Shown here one piece after another: positions 47,920 to 59,980 of a stretch of 64,000 nt of DNA. A program made the position numbers and the translations under genes. Each line of letters opens with the position of its first letter. The first letter of the stretch is position 1. The notes under the pieces were generated by a model. The model was given only the letters and a program-made list of their open reading frames with translations, did no database searches and was not told the origin of the DNA. The stretch is from Pontederia crassipes (lineage: Eukaryota > Streptophyta > Magnoliopsida > Commelinales > Pontederiaceae), in assembly GCA_030549335.1 (NCBI GenBank), contig CM060194.1:58494547-58558546 (forward strand), written 5' to 3'.

Positions 47920-48500
47920 CTAAACAACTATTATAATATCATAAGAACACTCATCAATCTCTCTTTTTACAATTTGAAACCTCAAACAAGAGTAAGAGAG
48001 AAATAAATGAAAGATTGCAACTTAGAGCTCAATTGAACTTCTCAAATGTTCTTCCCACTTTTTCTTAGAAGTTTATTTCATTCCTACACCTTTGAGTCCT
48101 GTTTTATAACCTTCTTAAATCCATTTAGCTGTTGGAACTTGTTTCCCACTTTTTACACCAAAATATGACTATTATAGTGCTTTCTACACTTTGACTGATC
48201 GACTATTCTATCCCACCAGTCGATCAATGCACAATCATTCTGCACTGACCGGTCAACCAACCAGTCGACTGGTCGACTAGCATCATCTCAACATTCTATT
48301 GGCTTCAATCGAACAATTTTCGTTCTAACTTGTCGATCGATGTTTCATCCGGCATCATCTAGACATTCTGCTGGCTTCAATTGGGTGATTTCTGTGCTGA
48401 CCAGTCGACTTGGTTGATCGGTGCTTCGACTGCTAGATCAACCACCCTCAAATATTTTGAGCATATGTTTTGCATAATTATCCAAATGAAATGATTTTTT
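47920..48500. repeat. LTR-like repeat, right portion (split by the element at 39,291)
   Basis: This continues the 38,850-39,290 repeat after the TSD. It contains repeated 'ccagtcgactggtcgact'-type words (48,190-48,440). A later motif 'aacaatctcacctttttt' near 49,058 is a familiar decayed form of a common plant retrotransposon flank. Confidence 0.4.
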
Positions 48501-49235
48501 ATTATACGAAAAGCTAAAAAAATTATACAAAATTTAATGAGATCATAATCAAATATTAATTCAAAGTTCAGTACATAAAGTTGTCCATTTCAAATAAAAC
48601 ATTTTAGACCTTTTACTCTTTTATACATAAATTTTCACACCAGTATTCAAATGAGATGATATTTGATTCTATAAAATTTTGATAACATTATCTGTAAATC
48701 ATATTAATCTCTTAATCCAAATCTTGTGATAGAATATTCAAATATTAAGTGTAAGTTTTGCACATAAAAATATCAATTTCAAACTAAACTTTTTGAACTT
48801 TACTTGTTTAAACACAACTTTTTATGTGGTTGTCCAAATGAGGTGATTCTTAATTCTCTACAAAAATAGAAGAGTTGTCTATAATTTTTATATTACCTAT
48901 TAATATAAATCTAGTGGGAACATAAACAAATATTAATCAAAGTTTTAATGCATGAAGCAATTCATTTCAATTTAAATTTTTTCGTCATTTTAAATATTAA
49001 CCTTTCAAGATTTGAATCATCAAAATATAATTATATAGGCTATAAAAACTTTGCTCTAACAATCTCACCTTTTTTTATGAAGACAAATCGAGAAATATAA
49101 AAAGTATATAAGTTGGGAAGGAAAATATATTAAAGTCAATTTTACTATCCTAGAACTAAGCTTTCCTATGCACTTAAGTCTTAATTGTTTCATATAGAAT
49201 TATTTTCAAGAGGTTCACATAATAAATCAGGGGTT

Positions 49236-49281
<46 letters not shown>

Positions 49282-51300
49282 TGTATGTATGTATGTATGT
49301 ATGTATGTATGTATAACTCCTCCCGAGTTCATGACTGATTCATAAGAGAAAAATATGAAATCAAATTGATCAAGGGATTATGAATAACACAAGTCCTAAA
49401 AAATTATATAAGGAATCAAAATAAAACTTTGAGACAACAATAATATGTCAAATTTAAATTAGTTATATCAAATAATCAAAGGTTTGACAATAAGGATAAC
49501 AAAATCATGTTCAAAGTGAGTGGAGAAAATAATATTTCAAACTTTTGAATAATCGCCCCTTATCATTATAACCAATTTTTTTTCTCTTTCTATCTTCCTT
49601 AGTCTTTTATATGTTTCCCTTTTGATCTTCCATAAAAACAATAACAATATAACATTGTGAATAAGGGGTCAAAACTTAATTTTTATAACATGAAGATTTT
49701 AAGCTTAAAACATTTTTGCTAAGATAAGATAATGAAATGATTTTGTAAATCATAGAAATGTAGATCCATGCTCATGTAAGTCAAATAATTGATATATTTC
49801 GTGGTATGACATAATATCTCAAATGTATATACATTTTTACACACGTCATAAAGTCATATATTTTCATTTTTGCAAGAAAGATTTCATTAAGCATCATTTC
49901 AAATTTGATGGTCAAATATCATACGATATATGAATACTCAAATTATAACAAGTTATGACCATATACATTTATGTACATTAATCTTATAGCACAAGATTCC
50001 ATACGCCAAGAAAAATACAAATGAAAGATATGATTTAAAAAAAATATTTTCCAAATTTTGGTTAAAGTTCCAACTTTAACTTCTTTCAATTGCAAACACA
50101 TAAAGCATCAGATGTCTAAATAACAAGTAAATAAATATCCATATTCACAATTTTAAAAAAATAAACATGATAAATAACATAGAATTTTAAAAGTTTAACA
50201 TATCAAAATATGCCCAAAAAATGACTTTTCAATAATTATAAGTTTATGCACAAATTATGATAATTGATAGATAAGTATAAAGCACAAATAATTATGACAC
50301 ACAAGTATATTCAATCTTTCCATCTATGTTCAAAAAAAAATTTTTATCATAAAATTTGTATTTCCACTCCTTCAAATTCGTTTTTCCTTTTCTTTCTTTG
50401 TCTAAAGGTAATAATCAAAATTGGTGATAAAAAATGAAATTAAAAAGGTATTCAAAATTAGTATTTTACATGCTCCATCTTTCTTTAAATGATAATAGGT
50501 ATTTCAAATTATGAACGAGGGAAATAACTTTCATTACATGACATGATAATTTAAAATATGAAAGAATAATATTTATATCAAAATATTTTATAAAGACGAG
50601 CGTATAAATCAATTTTGATAGAAGATGTATATAGTAAGTTGAAAATGATCTTTTTAATAATATGTTTCATTTGAAACATGTGCATAAGCATAAAGTTTGT
50701 CAATTAAATGTCTTATGCAATAATTTTCAAATGGCACACTAATTATATGATCAACCATCTCATTCCAAATTAATTTGTCATTTATACCCAAATGATATAG
50801 TGTAACAAGTCAAAATTCATAATAAGTTCATGCACATAAGGCTCATAACACAAGAGTCATATAAAAATTATGCTAAACATATTTATTATAAATATGAAGT
50901 CTTCTTTATAGATAAAAAATATTCAAGTTTAGAAGACCTATCATTCAAATTTTTATGTGCCTTTTCCTTTTGTCAAATTCAAAGAATAGTCGTGATAATA
51001 AATATTGAAAGGGTAAAAATAAATATATAATTCTCTTTCTTTTAATATGTGAACAATATATATTTTTCAAGTATATATTATCATAAGTCAATAAGAAGAT
51101 AATTATGTATTAATTTCAAAATTTTCCATAAATTTGCATTTCTAAATATTCAAAAGATATTCAATTCTTAATTAAAAATCTTGAAACATCAAGTGTCATC
51201 ACACAAAAGATATGTGATAATCAAATTTCAACCAAACAAAGTCATTTACTATTTTTACTCATTCTGTTATACTTCAAAATCATAGGCATCATACAACTAT
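48500..51300. other. AT-rich DNA without recognised genes
   Basis: No domain-bearing frame was seen; the open frame at 50,830-51,030 is unsupported. Long (A/T)-rich sequence here is probably the body of an old retroelement, but nothing diagnostic remains. Confidence 0.4.
49236..49314. repeat. (TA)n followed by (GTAT)n microsatellite
   Basis: About nine TA units pass directly into about fifteen GTAT units, nearly perfect throughout. Confidence 0.95.
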
Positions 51301-52190
51301 AAAATAGTATTTAGCATTGCCACCGTAAACGCTAAGGTAGAGCTATGACTGGAGATTTGGTTTTGACTCTAATGTGGAGCTAAGTCGTGATGTCATGTTG
51401 ATGCCATTGTGACGCTAAAGGCATTCCTACCTACGCCGACATTACATTGATGCCAAAGAGGCATTACTTTGAGATGCCATGTTGGTATTAATGTGGCTCT
51501 AGATTGCAATGTTAAGTCAACACTATTGTAGAATCGAACTCAAGTCATAAATTGTCATGGATACAACGATAATGTGTCAGTAATGTGACACAAAATACAA
51601 TATTAAATTGCGTCACTAATGTGTTGCTAATCATGATATACCTGTATTCTTCCTTTTCCTCCCCATACAATTTACAATGCACCGTACATTCATAACAATT
51701 GAAACTAAAAAAAATTGTATAAAAAGTCTAATGACATCACAAAAAATTAGTAACATAAGAAAGTCATCGAAGTTACAAAATTATAATCATGTCTTGTGTA
51801 ACAAAATATGCTACTCAAAATCATTATCGTCATCGATTTATTTCTGACATTTGATAATGACGTACTCGGCCCTTGAACTCATGGTCTCTGGGTTTGGGCT
51901 GGATGATTGTCTGAATATACTATAAGACTGGCGTCAATTGGGAAAGTTGTTGAAAAATTGCTCAACAATGAGCTCCCTGATGTTGTCTAGTGCCACCTCA
52001 GATACCGCAAATGAATTCAAAATAGATTATTTCGCACTTTTTAGAAATATGAGCGATTGTTCCTAAACCCCTCAAATATATGTCTCGTGTCATGTCGGCT
52101 AACTCCTCTCAAACAACTGCATCCCTTGCAAAATAGTTTATCTTTATAAGTATTTAAAATGTTATATAACATTACAAGTATGAATTGTAT
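51300..52190. mobile_element. Second CACTA-like remnant
   Basis: It shares with 37,515-38,560 the repeat-rich 'gatgccattgtgacgcta' part, 'ccccatacaatttacaatgc' (51,660 and 37,992), 'gatgacatactcgg'-like sequence (~51,857 and 38,217) and 'gttgctcaacaat'-like sequence downstream. Termini are not preserved. Confidence 0.5.
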
Positions 52191-52199
52191 TCAACATAT

Positions 52200-53110
52200 G
52201 ACATGTGGTTGAGTACTATCATCTTCTCATTAAATGCATTTGGGAGTCGCCAGAGCCACATGTCACCCCTCGCCTTAGGGAGGACGTCGGGGCGCATGGC
52301 AGGCCAAATGGGCCATGGCCAGGGCGCGCCCCAAACATACCCAGGCGTACGAAGGCTCACGGGGTGGCAAGAAGACTCCTTGCTCAAGTTGGCATAATGC
52401 CTGGTTTGGCATTATGCCCACTTTGGCAGCGGATGGCGTGCATCGAACGTGGAGGCGAGACACACTCCAACTCCTACTTAGTAGGACTCCTACTCCTAGT
52501 AGGAGTCAAACTCGGGTCGATCAGGGATGAGGCGTGCAGACATCATGGGTCGAAGGCTTCCTACCCAAAGTGGCATAATTCCCGGTTTGGCATTATGCCC
52601 ACTTTGGCAGTGAACGATGGCTACAGCGCAACACGGCAGAGCAGGGCGCGGCACAACCGGGCGGTGGAAACCTAAAGGATTCGAGCCCATCCTTGAGGCG
52701 CGGCCAAAAGAGGCAAGCTTCGAGAAGGAAACTAAACCTCCCAACATCCAAGTGGCTATCTTCAAAGAGGAAAGGTGGAGGATGGAAATATTATGGTTGG
52801 AAAGAGATAAGTTTGGGAACTTATCTCTTGGCCGGCCCTAGGGGAGTCAAGTAGGATTTTCCTTGGCTTTTATCTTGGTGAGAACATAGAACCTAAAGAG
52901 AGTTTTGCATATTAGGAGATTGAGAGGTTCCCTTAATTAGTGGAAAGATAAAATAGGACGGTTGTGTAGAGTTGGCCCTTACTTGTATAAATAGAGGCCT
53001 TTGGCCAAGTTTTATAATCACCTTTGAATTAATAGAGTTCCAAACCTTGCCCAATATATCGTGAGCTTCTCGTGCATTGTGTGTGTGTGTGTGTTTCATT
53101 GCATGCAGGG
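52200..53110 (+). repeat. LTR-like sequence with TATA box
   Basis: GC-richer than its surroundings. A 43-bp near-identical segment ('ggtttggcattatgcccact' core) is present at 52,387-52,430 and 52,568-52,611. A short palindrome 'actcctactcctagtaggag' lies near 52,486. TATAAATAG at 52,986-52,994 is followed by 'aggcctttggcc' and a leader-like stretch, a layout common in plant LTR promoters. No paired LTR lies in the window. Open frames over 52,172-52,841 overlap on both strands and match nothing recognised. Confidence 0.4.
52986..52994 (+). promoter_or_regulatory. TATA box in LTR-like sequence
   Basis: TATAAATAG followed by AGG, the commonest form in plant LTR promoters. No gene starts clearly downstream. 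Confidence 0.4.
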
Positions 53111-53239
53111 TGGACGACCGAGTTAAAGCCGAATGACCAAGGGAGGCTACTGAAGTTCAACGCGCAGGACTTCAGGATGGCACATCCTAGGTTCCATGGA
53201 CATTGAATCTAAGGGCGAGTCACACGGGATCACCGGAGT

Positions 53240-53600
53240 GGGAGGTCACTGAGTTGAGAGTGTGAGAAAGAGAGCCAGAGAGTGGGGGAGATTGGGTCGC
53301 CTGCCTAGTGGCCGGAGTCGAGAGAGAGGGAAGCTAGAGCTGGAGTTGTCAAAGCTACAGAATCACTGAAGCCAGAATAGGAATTGCCAGAGTGGATGGT
53401 CGTCGGATCCAAGAGAGTGAGTGAGTGAGTGAGTGAGTGAGTGAGTGAGAGAGAGAGAGGGAGTGAGAGAAAGAGAGAGAGAAAGAGAGAGGAGTGAGAG
53501 AGAGGAGACTGGGAGAGTGTCGATGAGAGATCAAGAGAAAAAAATAGAGATGTTGTGGTAGAGATATAGGGAGAACGAGTCAGAGAGGGAAAGAAATAGA
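53240..53600. repeat. GA-rich simple sequence, including (GTGA)n
   Basis: A (GTGA)n/(GA)n run at 53,415-53,459 sits in a 350-bp purine-rich stretch. A (GT)n run lies just upstream at ~53,077-53,094. Confidence 0.85.
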
Positions 53601-54219
53601 CAAAAAAATTAAAGTTTTTGACAGTCCTATCCTTCGAAATCACCGACAACGGATATAATTGGGGTTCTCACCCTGTAAGGGGGAGGAACCCCCTCCCCCC
53701 ATCCCCGCCCATCGGATGGAGATCCAACGGGCGCAGTTTTTTTGAGCGGTTTAGGGTGGTAATAAACCAATGTTTTTTTCAAACTATTTTTTCGGCTTTT
53801 TTTCCCAGCTATTTCTCGGCTTGGACTTCGTCCGTTCCCTATTTCTCCCGAGCTCCATCACCAAGGTCGCCATCGCCCAAGCGCTGCCTTGCCTGCTTCT
53901 TCGCCGGATCTGCGTCGTCGTCGGCCGGCCCGAGCGACATCACTGAGATTGCCATTGCCCGAGTGTTGCCGCTGCCGAGGTCACCGTCGCCCAAGCGCTG
54001 CCTTGACTTCTTCTTCGCCGGATCTACGTCGTCGTCGGCCGGGATCTACTTCCCCGCCTACTTCCTCATTGGATCTGCGTCGTCGGCGGCCGAATCTGCG
54101 TCATCGTCGGCCGAATCTGCGTCGTCGTCAGCCGGATCTACTTCCCCGCCTACTTCCTCGCCAGATCTGCATCGTTGTCGGCCGGATCTACTTCCCCGCC
54201 TACTTCCTCACTCCGACAC

Positions 54220-54490
54220 CGCCCCGCCACGACCACGATTTGACACCGCCCCGCCGCGACCATGCTCCGACACTGCCCCACCGGATCCACGCTCCGACAT
54301 TGCCCCGCCACGACCACGATCTGACACCGCCCCGCCGCGATCACGCTCCGACATCGCCGTGCTAGATCCACGCTCCGACACAGCCCCGCCGCGACCACGA
54401 TCCGATGCTGCCCCACCGCGACCACGCTCCGACACAGCCCCGCCGCGACCACGCTTCGACACTGCCCCATCGCGACCACGGTCCGACATC
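54220..54490. repeat. ~25-bp tandem repeats in element 2, left arm
   Basis: Units 'ccgccgcgaccacg(c/a)tccgaca' repeat about ten times. The inverted set lies at 55,680-55,900. All open frames here are periodic (Pro/Arg/Ser/Asp or Gly/Arg/Ser) on both strands. Confidence 0.85.
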
Positions 54491-54639
54491 ACCGTGCCGG
54501 ATCCTCGCATGCCGCCGCCGGACCCTCGCATGCCGTCGCCGCACGCCGTCGTCGTGTGAATTTTTTATTTATTTAGGATGATTATTGTCAAAGTTTGTGA
54601 TCGCATCGAGAAGCCTCGCCGAGAACGGGAATGTAATTG

Positions 54640-55150
54640 ATTCATTGTAATGTGTTCATGTTTGTTTCATGTTGATGTAATTGGTTCATTGTAATGTGTT
54701 TGTAATGTGTTCATGTCGATGTTGATTCATGAAAAATGTAATTTCATTGTAATGTGTTTGTAATGTGTTCATGTCAATGTTGATTCATGAAAAATGTAAT
54801 TTCATTGTAATGTGTTCAAATGTAATTTCATTGTAATGTGTTTGTAATATGTTCATGTCGATGTTGATTCATGAAAAATGTAATTTGGGAATGTAATTGA
54901 TTCATGTCGATGTTGTAATGTGATATAAATGTATTTCATTTCGAGGGTTATGAGCTCGATGTCGTTTCGAGATACAAACGGCGTTCCGAAGGTTATGAGC
55001 TCGACGTCGTTCCGAGTATGTGATACAAATGTCGTTCCGAGAATATGTGATACAAACATCCTGAGTATGCGATACAAACGTTGTTCCGAGAATATGTGAT
55101 ACAACCGAGGATTATGAGCTCGACGTCGTTTATGAGATACAAACATGTCA
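54640..55150. repeat. AT-rich minisatellites in centre of element 2
   Basis: 'gtgttcatgtcgatgttgat' / 'tcatgaaaaatgtaatttca' blocks repeat between 54,640 and 54,920. 'gttatgagctcgacgtcgtt' / 'gtgatacaaa' blocks repeat from ~54,945 to 55,150. Confidence 0.8.
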
Positions 55151-56313
55151 TTCCGCGAATTTATGTGATAAAAATGACAGACGAAAAAACATGTAAAAGT
55201 GTACCAATTCCAAACAAGCTTAACTAATTTACGAACACTTAGGATTACAAGTGACTTTGTCATATTACATCCAAATCATCTACACGGCAGCGGCGAGTGG
55301 GCGAGGCGGCGCCGGTTGCGAGTGGGCAAGGCGGTGATTGCGGCGAGTGGGAAAGGCGGCCGAGGCTGCGAGGCGGCGAGGGCGGAGGCTACGAGTGGAC
55401 GAGGCAGCGGCAGAGGCTGCGAGTGGGCAAGGTGGCGAGAGGGCGGCGGCGGCGGAGGCTGCGCAGCGGCGGCGGTGGAGGCTGTGAGTGGGCGAGGCGG
55501 CGGCGACGGCAGAGGCTGCGAGTGGGCGAGAGCGGCGGCGGCCTCGGCGAGAGCGGCGAAGGGGGGCCAGAGTGGCGGCGGTGGCCTCGGCGAGAGCGGC
55601 GGATGGGGGGCGAGAGTGGCGATGGCCTCGACGAGAGCGGCGACGGCGTGCGTCAGGAGCGGCGGCGGGGGGTGGTGTCGGAGCCTGGTCGCGGCGGGGC
55701 GGTGTCGGATCGTGGTCGCGACGGGGCGGTGTCGGAGCGTGGATCCAGCAGGGCAGTGTCAGAGCATGGTCGCGGCGGGGCGGTGTCGGATCGTGGTCAC
55801 GACGGGGCAGTGTCAGAGCGAGGATCCGGCGGGGCGGTGTCGGAGCGTGGTCGCGGCGGGGCGGTGTCCGAGCATGGTCGTGGCGGGGCGGTGTTAGAGC
55901 GAGGAAGCAGGCGGGGAAGTAGATCCGGCTGATGACGACGCAGATCCGGCGAGGAAACAGGCGGGGAAGTAGATCCGGTCGACGACGACGCAGATCCGAC
56001 GAGGAAGCAGGCGGCGAAGTGGATCCCAGCCGACGACGCAGATCCGGCGAGGAAGCAGGCAAGGCAGCGCTCGGGCGACGATGACCTCAGCGGCAGCGCT
56101 CGGGCGATGGACCTCGGCGATGTCACTCGGGCGATGGAGCTCGGGAGAAATAGCTGGAAAAAAAAAGCTGAAAAAAACCGTTTGAAAAAAAAACGGTTTA
56201 TTACCGCCCTAAACCGCTCAAAAAAAATTGCGCCCGTCGGATCTCCATCCGACGGGCGCGGATGGGGGGAGGGGGTTCCTCCCCCCTTATAGGGGAGGAC
56301 CCCCATTATATCC

Positions 56314-56728
56314 ATATTATACTATTAATCATATATTTTTATTACATATAATTACCGATGGGTCTAGCCGTTTGAAATAACTAATGGATAAAAATTCATC
56401 TATAATTTCGAAGGCTATACCGTAAAAAAATTTAATATTAAATGTATTAATACTATTTTGATATATTTAATTATTATGAAAAATTATAATTAAAAATTGA
56501 AATGAGAAATTTTCTATATTATTTAATAAATTCTCTTCTTAAAAGTTTATATAAGTAAACTTATGAATACATAGATATATAGATATAGATAATATATGTT
56601 ATATTATTAACTATATTTAAATTATTGTGATGGTGTATATTAATCAGATCTACATGTGGTCTTTTGTATCAAAGAGGGCGTTGAGTATGCCGCTGAATTT
56701 AAAAGTGCCCTCAATTTATAACTACAAA

Positions 56729-56767
<39 letters not shown>

Positions 56768-57244
56768 TTATTATACTAAATATATACTTGACTTCATAAG
56801 TAAATAACACTTAAATATTGTTTACCTTCTAATATGATTAGATATGGTATATTAAGACTTATTTAAATATTTTTCTTTTAGCATTAACCACATATTTTTT
56901 TCTCATATGTATGAGGTTTATTGATTAAAGAAGCATCTATGAAGATTATAAAGTCTCCCACTTTTATTTAGATATTGACAAAACAAATGAATATAGTAAA
57001 TACATAGTTTTAATAACTACTTTGTTCTAAGACTTTTTTCTTTTTAATATATATATACATATATTTATATAATATAGATTATAGAAAAATTTAGAACATA
57101 GATAAATTTTATTAAAATTAAAATATGTTAACTTCTTATCCAAGATACCGATTTTAATCATAATATAACTATTTAAGATGTTTAAACTTAGTATAAGTAT
57201 AAATTTTGGATTAAATTTATAACATTTCTTATGAAGTTGAAGGC
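56314..57244. other. AT-rich DNA without recognised genes
   Basis: It contains a (TA)n run at 56,737-56,765. Nothing else was seen. Confidence 0.5.
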
Positions 57245-57253
57245 CAAGAAATA

Positions 57254-57492
57254 GGATAAATTACACCAAATGCCCTCCAACTTTCGACTTTGCTCAGCGA
57301 TGCCCTCCAACTTCACTTTGTAACAGCGATGCCCTCCAACTTTTGACTTGTTTCACGCAATGCCCTCTTTACCTGAGATAGGCGGTCTCCTGGTTTTCAG
57401 TCGACGTGGCATCCACGTGGTTATCTCCTCTCTCCTCCACGTAATTAGTCGTCTGACATGGCATGATCCCACGTGGCAACACATATCCCACT
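57254..57492 (+). repeat. Left TIR with promoter-like motifs
   Basis: It matches the inverted 60,900-61,143 over ~240 bp. Three to four direct copies of 'atgccctccaactt' come first, then G-box/ABRE-type CCACGTGG (~57,412-57,419) and CCCACGTGGC (~57,469). In MuDR the TIRs carry the promoters; the same is inferred here. Confidence 0.85.
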
Positions 57493-57812
57493 TAAGTTCA
57501 CCAACTTGGCAACACGTAAATTTATTTCTTTATTCCTCTCTTCGCCGCTGTTCTCGTGAGACCTCTATCATCATTCATCGTTCGCAGTTCGCCATTCGCC
57601 ATTCGCCGATCGTCGTTTGCATTCCCCGGCCGCCATCTTCGTCCAAGCGTAGCTATCCGTTCGCATTCGCCATCATCGACTGTTAGGTTCCATCGCACAA
57701 AGGGTCGTTGAAACACTGCAAGGAAGGAAGGATAGTGGCGTCATCTGCTTTAAGGTATGTGCATTCGTTCATATACTTTCGTGCATCGTCTGCTTGATGT
57801 CGAGTTACTATG

Positions 57813-57975
57813 AACCCTAAACCCTAATTTCTAAGTCCCGTCATAACCCTAATTTTAAATTGATCCCTTCCGACAAGTTCCCTATTCCTAGGCGACAAAA
57901 AATCGTGTGTTTTGTTACTAATCTGGTCCCCCCCAACGAAATCCTAAACCCTAATGTGGTCCCCCAAAACCCTAA
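57813..57975 (+). promoter_or_regulatory. Telo-box cluster in transposase leader
   Basis: AAACCCTAA or close forms occur at 57,813-57,827 (two in tandem), 57,845-57,852, 57,946-57,954 and 57,967-57,975, with an inverted pair at 58,099-58,110 inside the first intron. Telo-boxes are known in plants as promoter elements bound by TRB-type proteins. Their clustering here is seen; function is inferred. Confidence 0.5.
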
Positions 57976-58025
57976 TCATTCATTGTTTATTGCAGTTGTA
58001 CGATTCTTTTTCTAGAAAACTGACA

Positions 58026-59410
58026 ATGACAGGAGATGGAAGGAGGAGAAGCAAAGGTAATTAGTTACTCTTTTAGAAGAAACATAAGTAATTTTCATTA
58101 GGGTTTAGGGTAATGCTATGTTGATCTAATTTTTTTCTTCTAATTCTGATTATTGTGTACTTATTGCAGTCCCTGGACTTTTCAATTTACATATTCATTT
58201 CAACGGTGAAAAAAGTGAATGAGGTTACCATAATGGGGAGGTGGAGATCTACTGTGATTGCGACCGCGACTTGATGTCCCTGGTTGAGATCGATAGCACT
58301 ATTAAAACCATTGGCATGGAGGGGCTAGTGTATTATTACTGGGTTGAGCCAGGGAAGGACTGGACAACAAGACTTAGAAGCATCGATAACGACGAAAGGG
58401 TTTTGGAGATGTGTGCCCAAGCAGCTGAAGTAGGGCAGGTTGATTTGTACGTGTGGCGTCTGAAAGAGAAGGATGTAGACCATTTTTTGCCACTATCTCC
58501 AAAACTTCTAGGCGATTGGTTGTGGAAGAAATTGAGCCTGAGCCTGAACTTGTCATTGAAAGCACTAGTTCATCGAAAATGCAAGGTTGGATGATCCAGA
58601 GGCAGAATGTGACACTCCGGATATAAAATGAAGACATTATGGGAGCCTATTTATTTAGGTTTGAACTGTTTTCACATCTGTCTGTTAACAATCGTATTGT
58701 CCAATCTATCTTACTTAGTTTTTCATTGCTTATTCAGGTGGCCAAAAGTACAAGTGAACTCCGAGGGTGCCTAATACGTAGTTGACATGGATATGAGGAC
58801 TTGCAGCTGCAAATGATGGAAACTAACAGGAATCCCGAGTGTACACGCAGTTGCGTGTATATTTGGAAACAACGCGGACCCATATGTTTATGTAGATACG
58901 TGTTACTTCATAAAAAATTTCTTAAAAATTTATGAACATGTCATACAACCTTTGAATGGACGCAATCAGTGGCCGGTCTTGGAGGAGCCAACACCGATCA
59001 ATCCGCCATCATTTGCTAACACAAGAAGAGGAAGAATGCAAAAAGCTAGGAGAAAGGAGGCAAAAGAATTAGAAAAGGCTAAGAAGTCAGGAAGGGTTCG
59101 AAAGAAATGTACTATTTGCGGAGAGGTTGGTCACAACAAAAGATCACACATAAGTGCTTAATAGAAATTTATCCCTTTTATTATTACCTTCTTGAAAAGT
59201 AATGACTCTTTCTCTTATGCAGCGAAAAAGCGGCAAAAGCATAGCAACTCAGACATCGCAGGCTCCAACAAGATGTGAGGCATCTTAGACATCTTAGGCT
59301 CCAACAGGATGTGAGGCATCTCAGACATCTCAGGCTCCGTTTGAAGCCGAGGGTGCATCTCAGGCTTCTCAGGCAACCATGCAGAAAAAGCGAAAGAACG
59401 TTGGGAAAAG
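58026..59410 (+). pseudogene. mudrA-type transposase remnant (PB1-like, SWIM and zinc-knuckle parts; DDE core deleted)
   Basis: A short exon (58,026-58,056) precedes an intron ending TTGCAG at 58,169. The frame then reads 'NGEVEIYCDCDRDLMSLVEI' and 'LYVWRL', the PB1-like N-terminal domain of plant MULE transposases. A TGA lies at 58,220, and frameshifts follow 58,500. Sequence jumps to 58,741, where 'DMDMRTCSCK' and 'GIPSVHAVACI' form the SWIM finger, its last Cys replaced by Ser. 'NQWPVLEEP', a basic linker and the knuckle 'CTICGEVGHNKRSH' follow; its final ligand is His, where Cys is usual. A tail repeats 'ASQTSQAPT' units with two TAG stops where CAG is expected. The whole DDE catalytic domain is missing. 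Confidence 0.88.
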
Positions 59411-59749
59411 GCATCGCACTTGAAGACGAACTCTTCTTAAAATGTGCATATGCTTATGTAGATGTTTTTGGTTGTTATCCTTTGTGGATGTGGATGTTGG
59501 CAAACAGTTATACGTTAACATTTGGATATTAATGATTGTGGATGTTGGCAAATAGTTATATGGTAACATTTGGATACTAAAGTTTGTGGATGTTGGCAAA
59601 GAGTTATACGTTAGCATTTGGATATTAATGTTTGTGCATGTTTGTGGATTTGATATGTATCTTGATGTGTTTCTATTTGGCAAAATGATATAATTGTCAA
59701 AACTACACTCTCATAGCATTAAATTATTTGTATTCGAACGTTTTGAACC

Positions 59750-59980
59750 CAAAAGTAGGTGAAGGGTATTGTCGCAAAAACATAAAGTTGGAGGGCATTC
59801 GCTAAACTTCATATAAGTTGGAGGGTACTGTGTTTAAAACGGACAAAGTTAGGGGGCATTATATTTTATTCTCAAAAAGATGGAGGGCATTGATGGTTAC
59901 GACACAAAGTTGGAGGGTATTACACTTTCATATTTGAAAGTTGGAGGGTAGTTTTTTTTATATTTTAATGTTAGAGGGTA
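59750..59980. repeat. Internal array of TIR-type 'agttggagggcat' repeats
   Basis: At least six copies of AAGTTGGAGGG(C/T)A lie between the convergent genes, in the orientation of the right TIR. They may be internal terminator/intergenic sequence or the end of a second, merged element. Confidence 0.6.

Larger units (their letters stand above)
53651..56313. mobile_element. MULE-like long-inverted-repeat element 2
   Basis: The ends read GGATATAATTGGGG and, inverted, GGATATAATGGGGG. The arms remain inverted-repetitive for most of ~53,651-54,540 and ~55,280-56,313, sharing 'gagcggtttaggg', 'ggtaataaacc' and 'cccagctatttctc'. Arms are GC-rich with tandem repeats, the centre AT-rich with minisatellites, and no protein was recognised, the same plan as 10,707-13,242. 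A 9-bp TSD is not evident (accgacaac against atattatac), so assignment to Mutator rests on resemblance. Confidence 0.7.

Noticed and set aside
49236-49314. Regular 4-bp repeat considered as an array of functional sites
   Set aside because: A simple (GTAT)n microsatellite with no spacers; not CRISPR-like or regulatory on this evidence.
52172-52841. Cluster of frames up to 156 codons
   Set aside because: Overlapping on both strands across an internal direct repeat; no recognisable domain; better explained as GC-rich LTR sequence.
53618-56315. Long open frames, up to 313 codons, with periodic Pro/Asp/Arg/Ser or Gly/Arg/Val composition
   Set aside because: They are translations of ~25-bp tandem repeats and an inverted repeat; both strands and several frames stay open.
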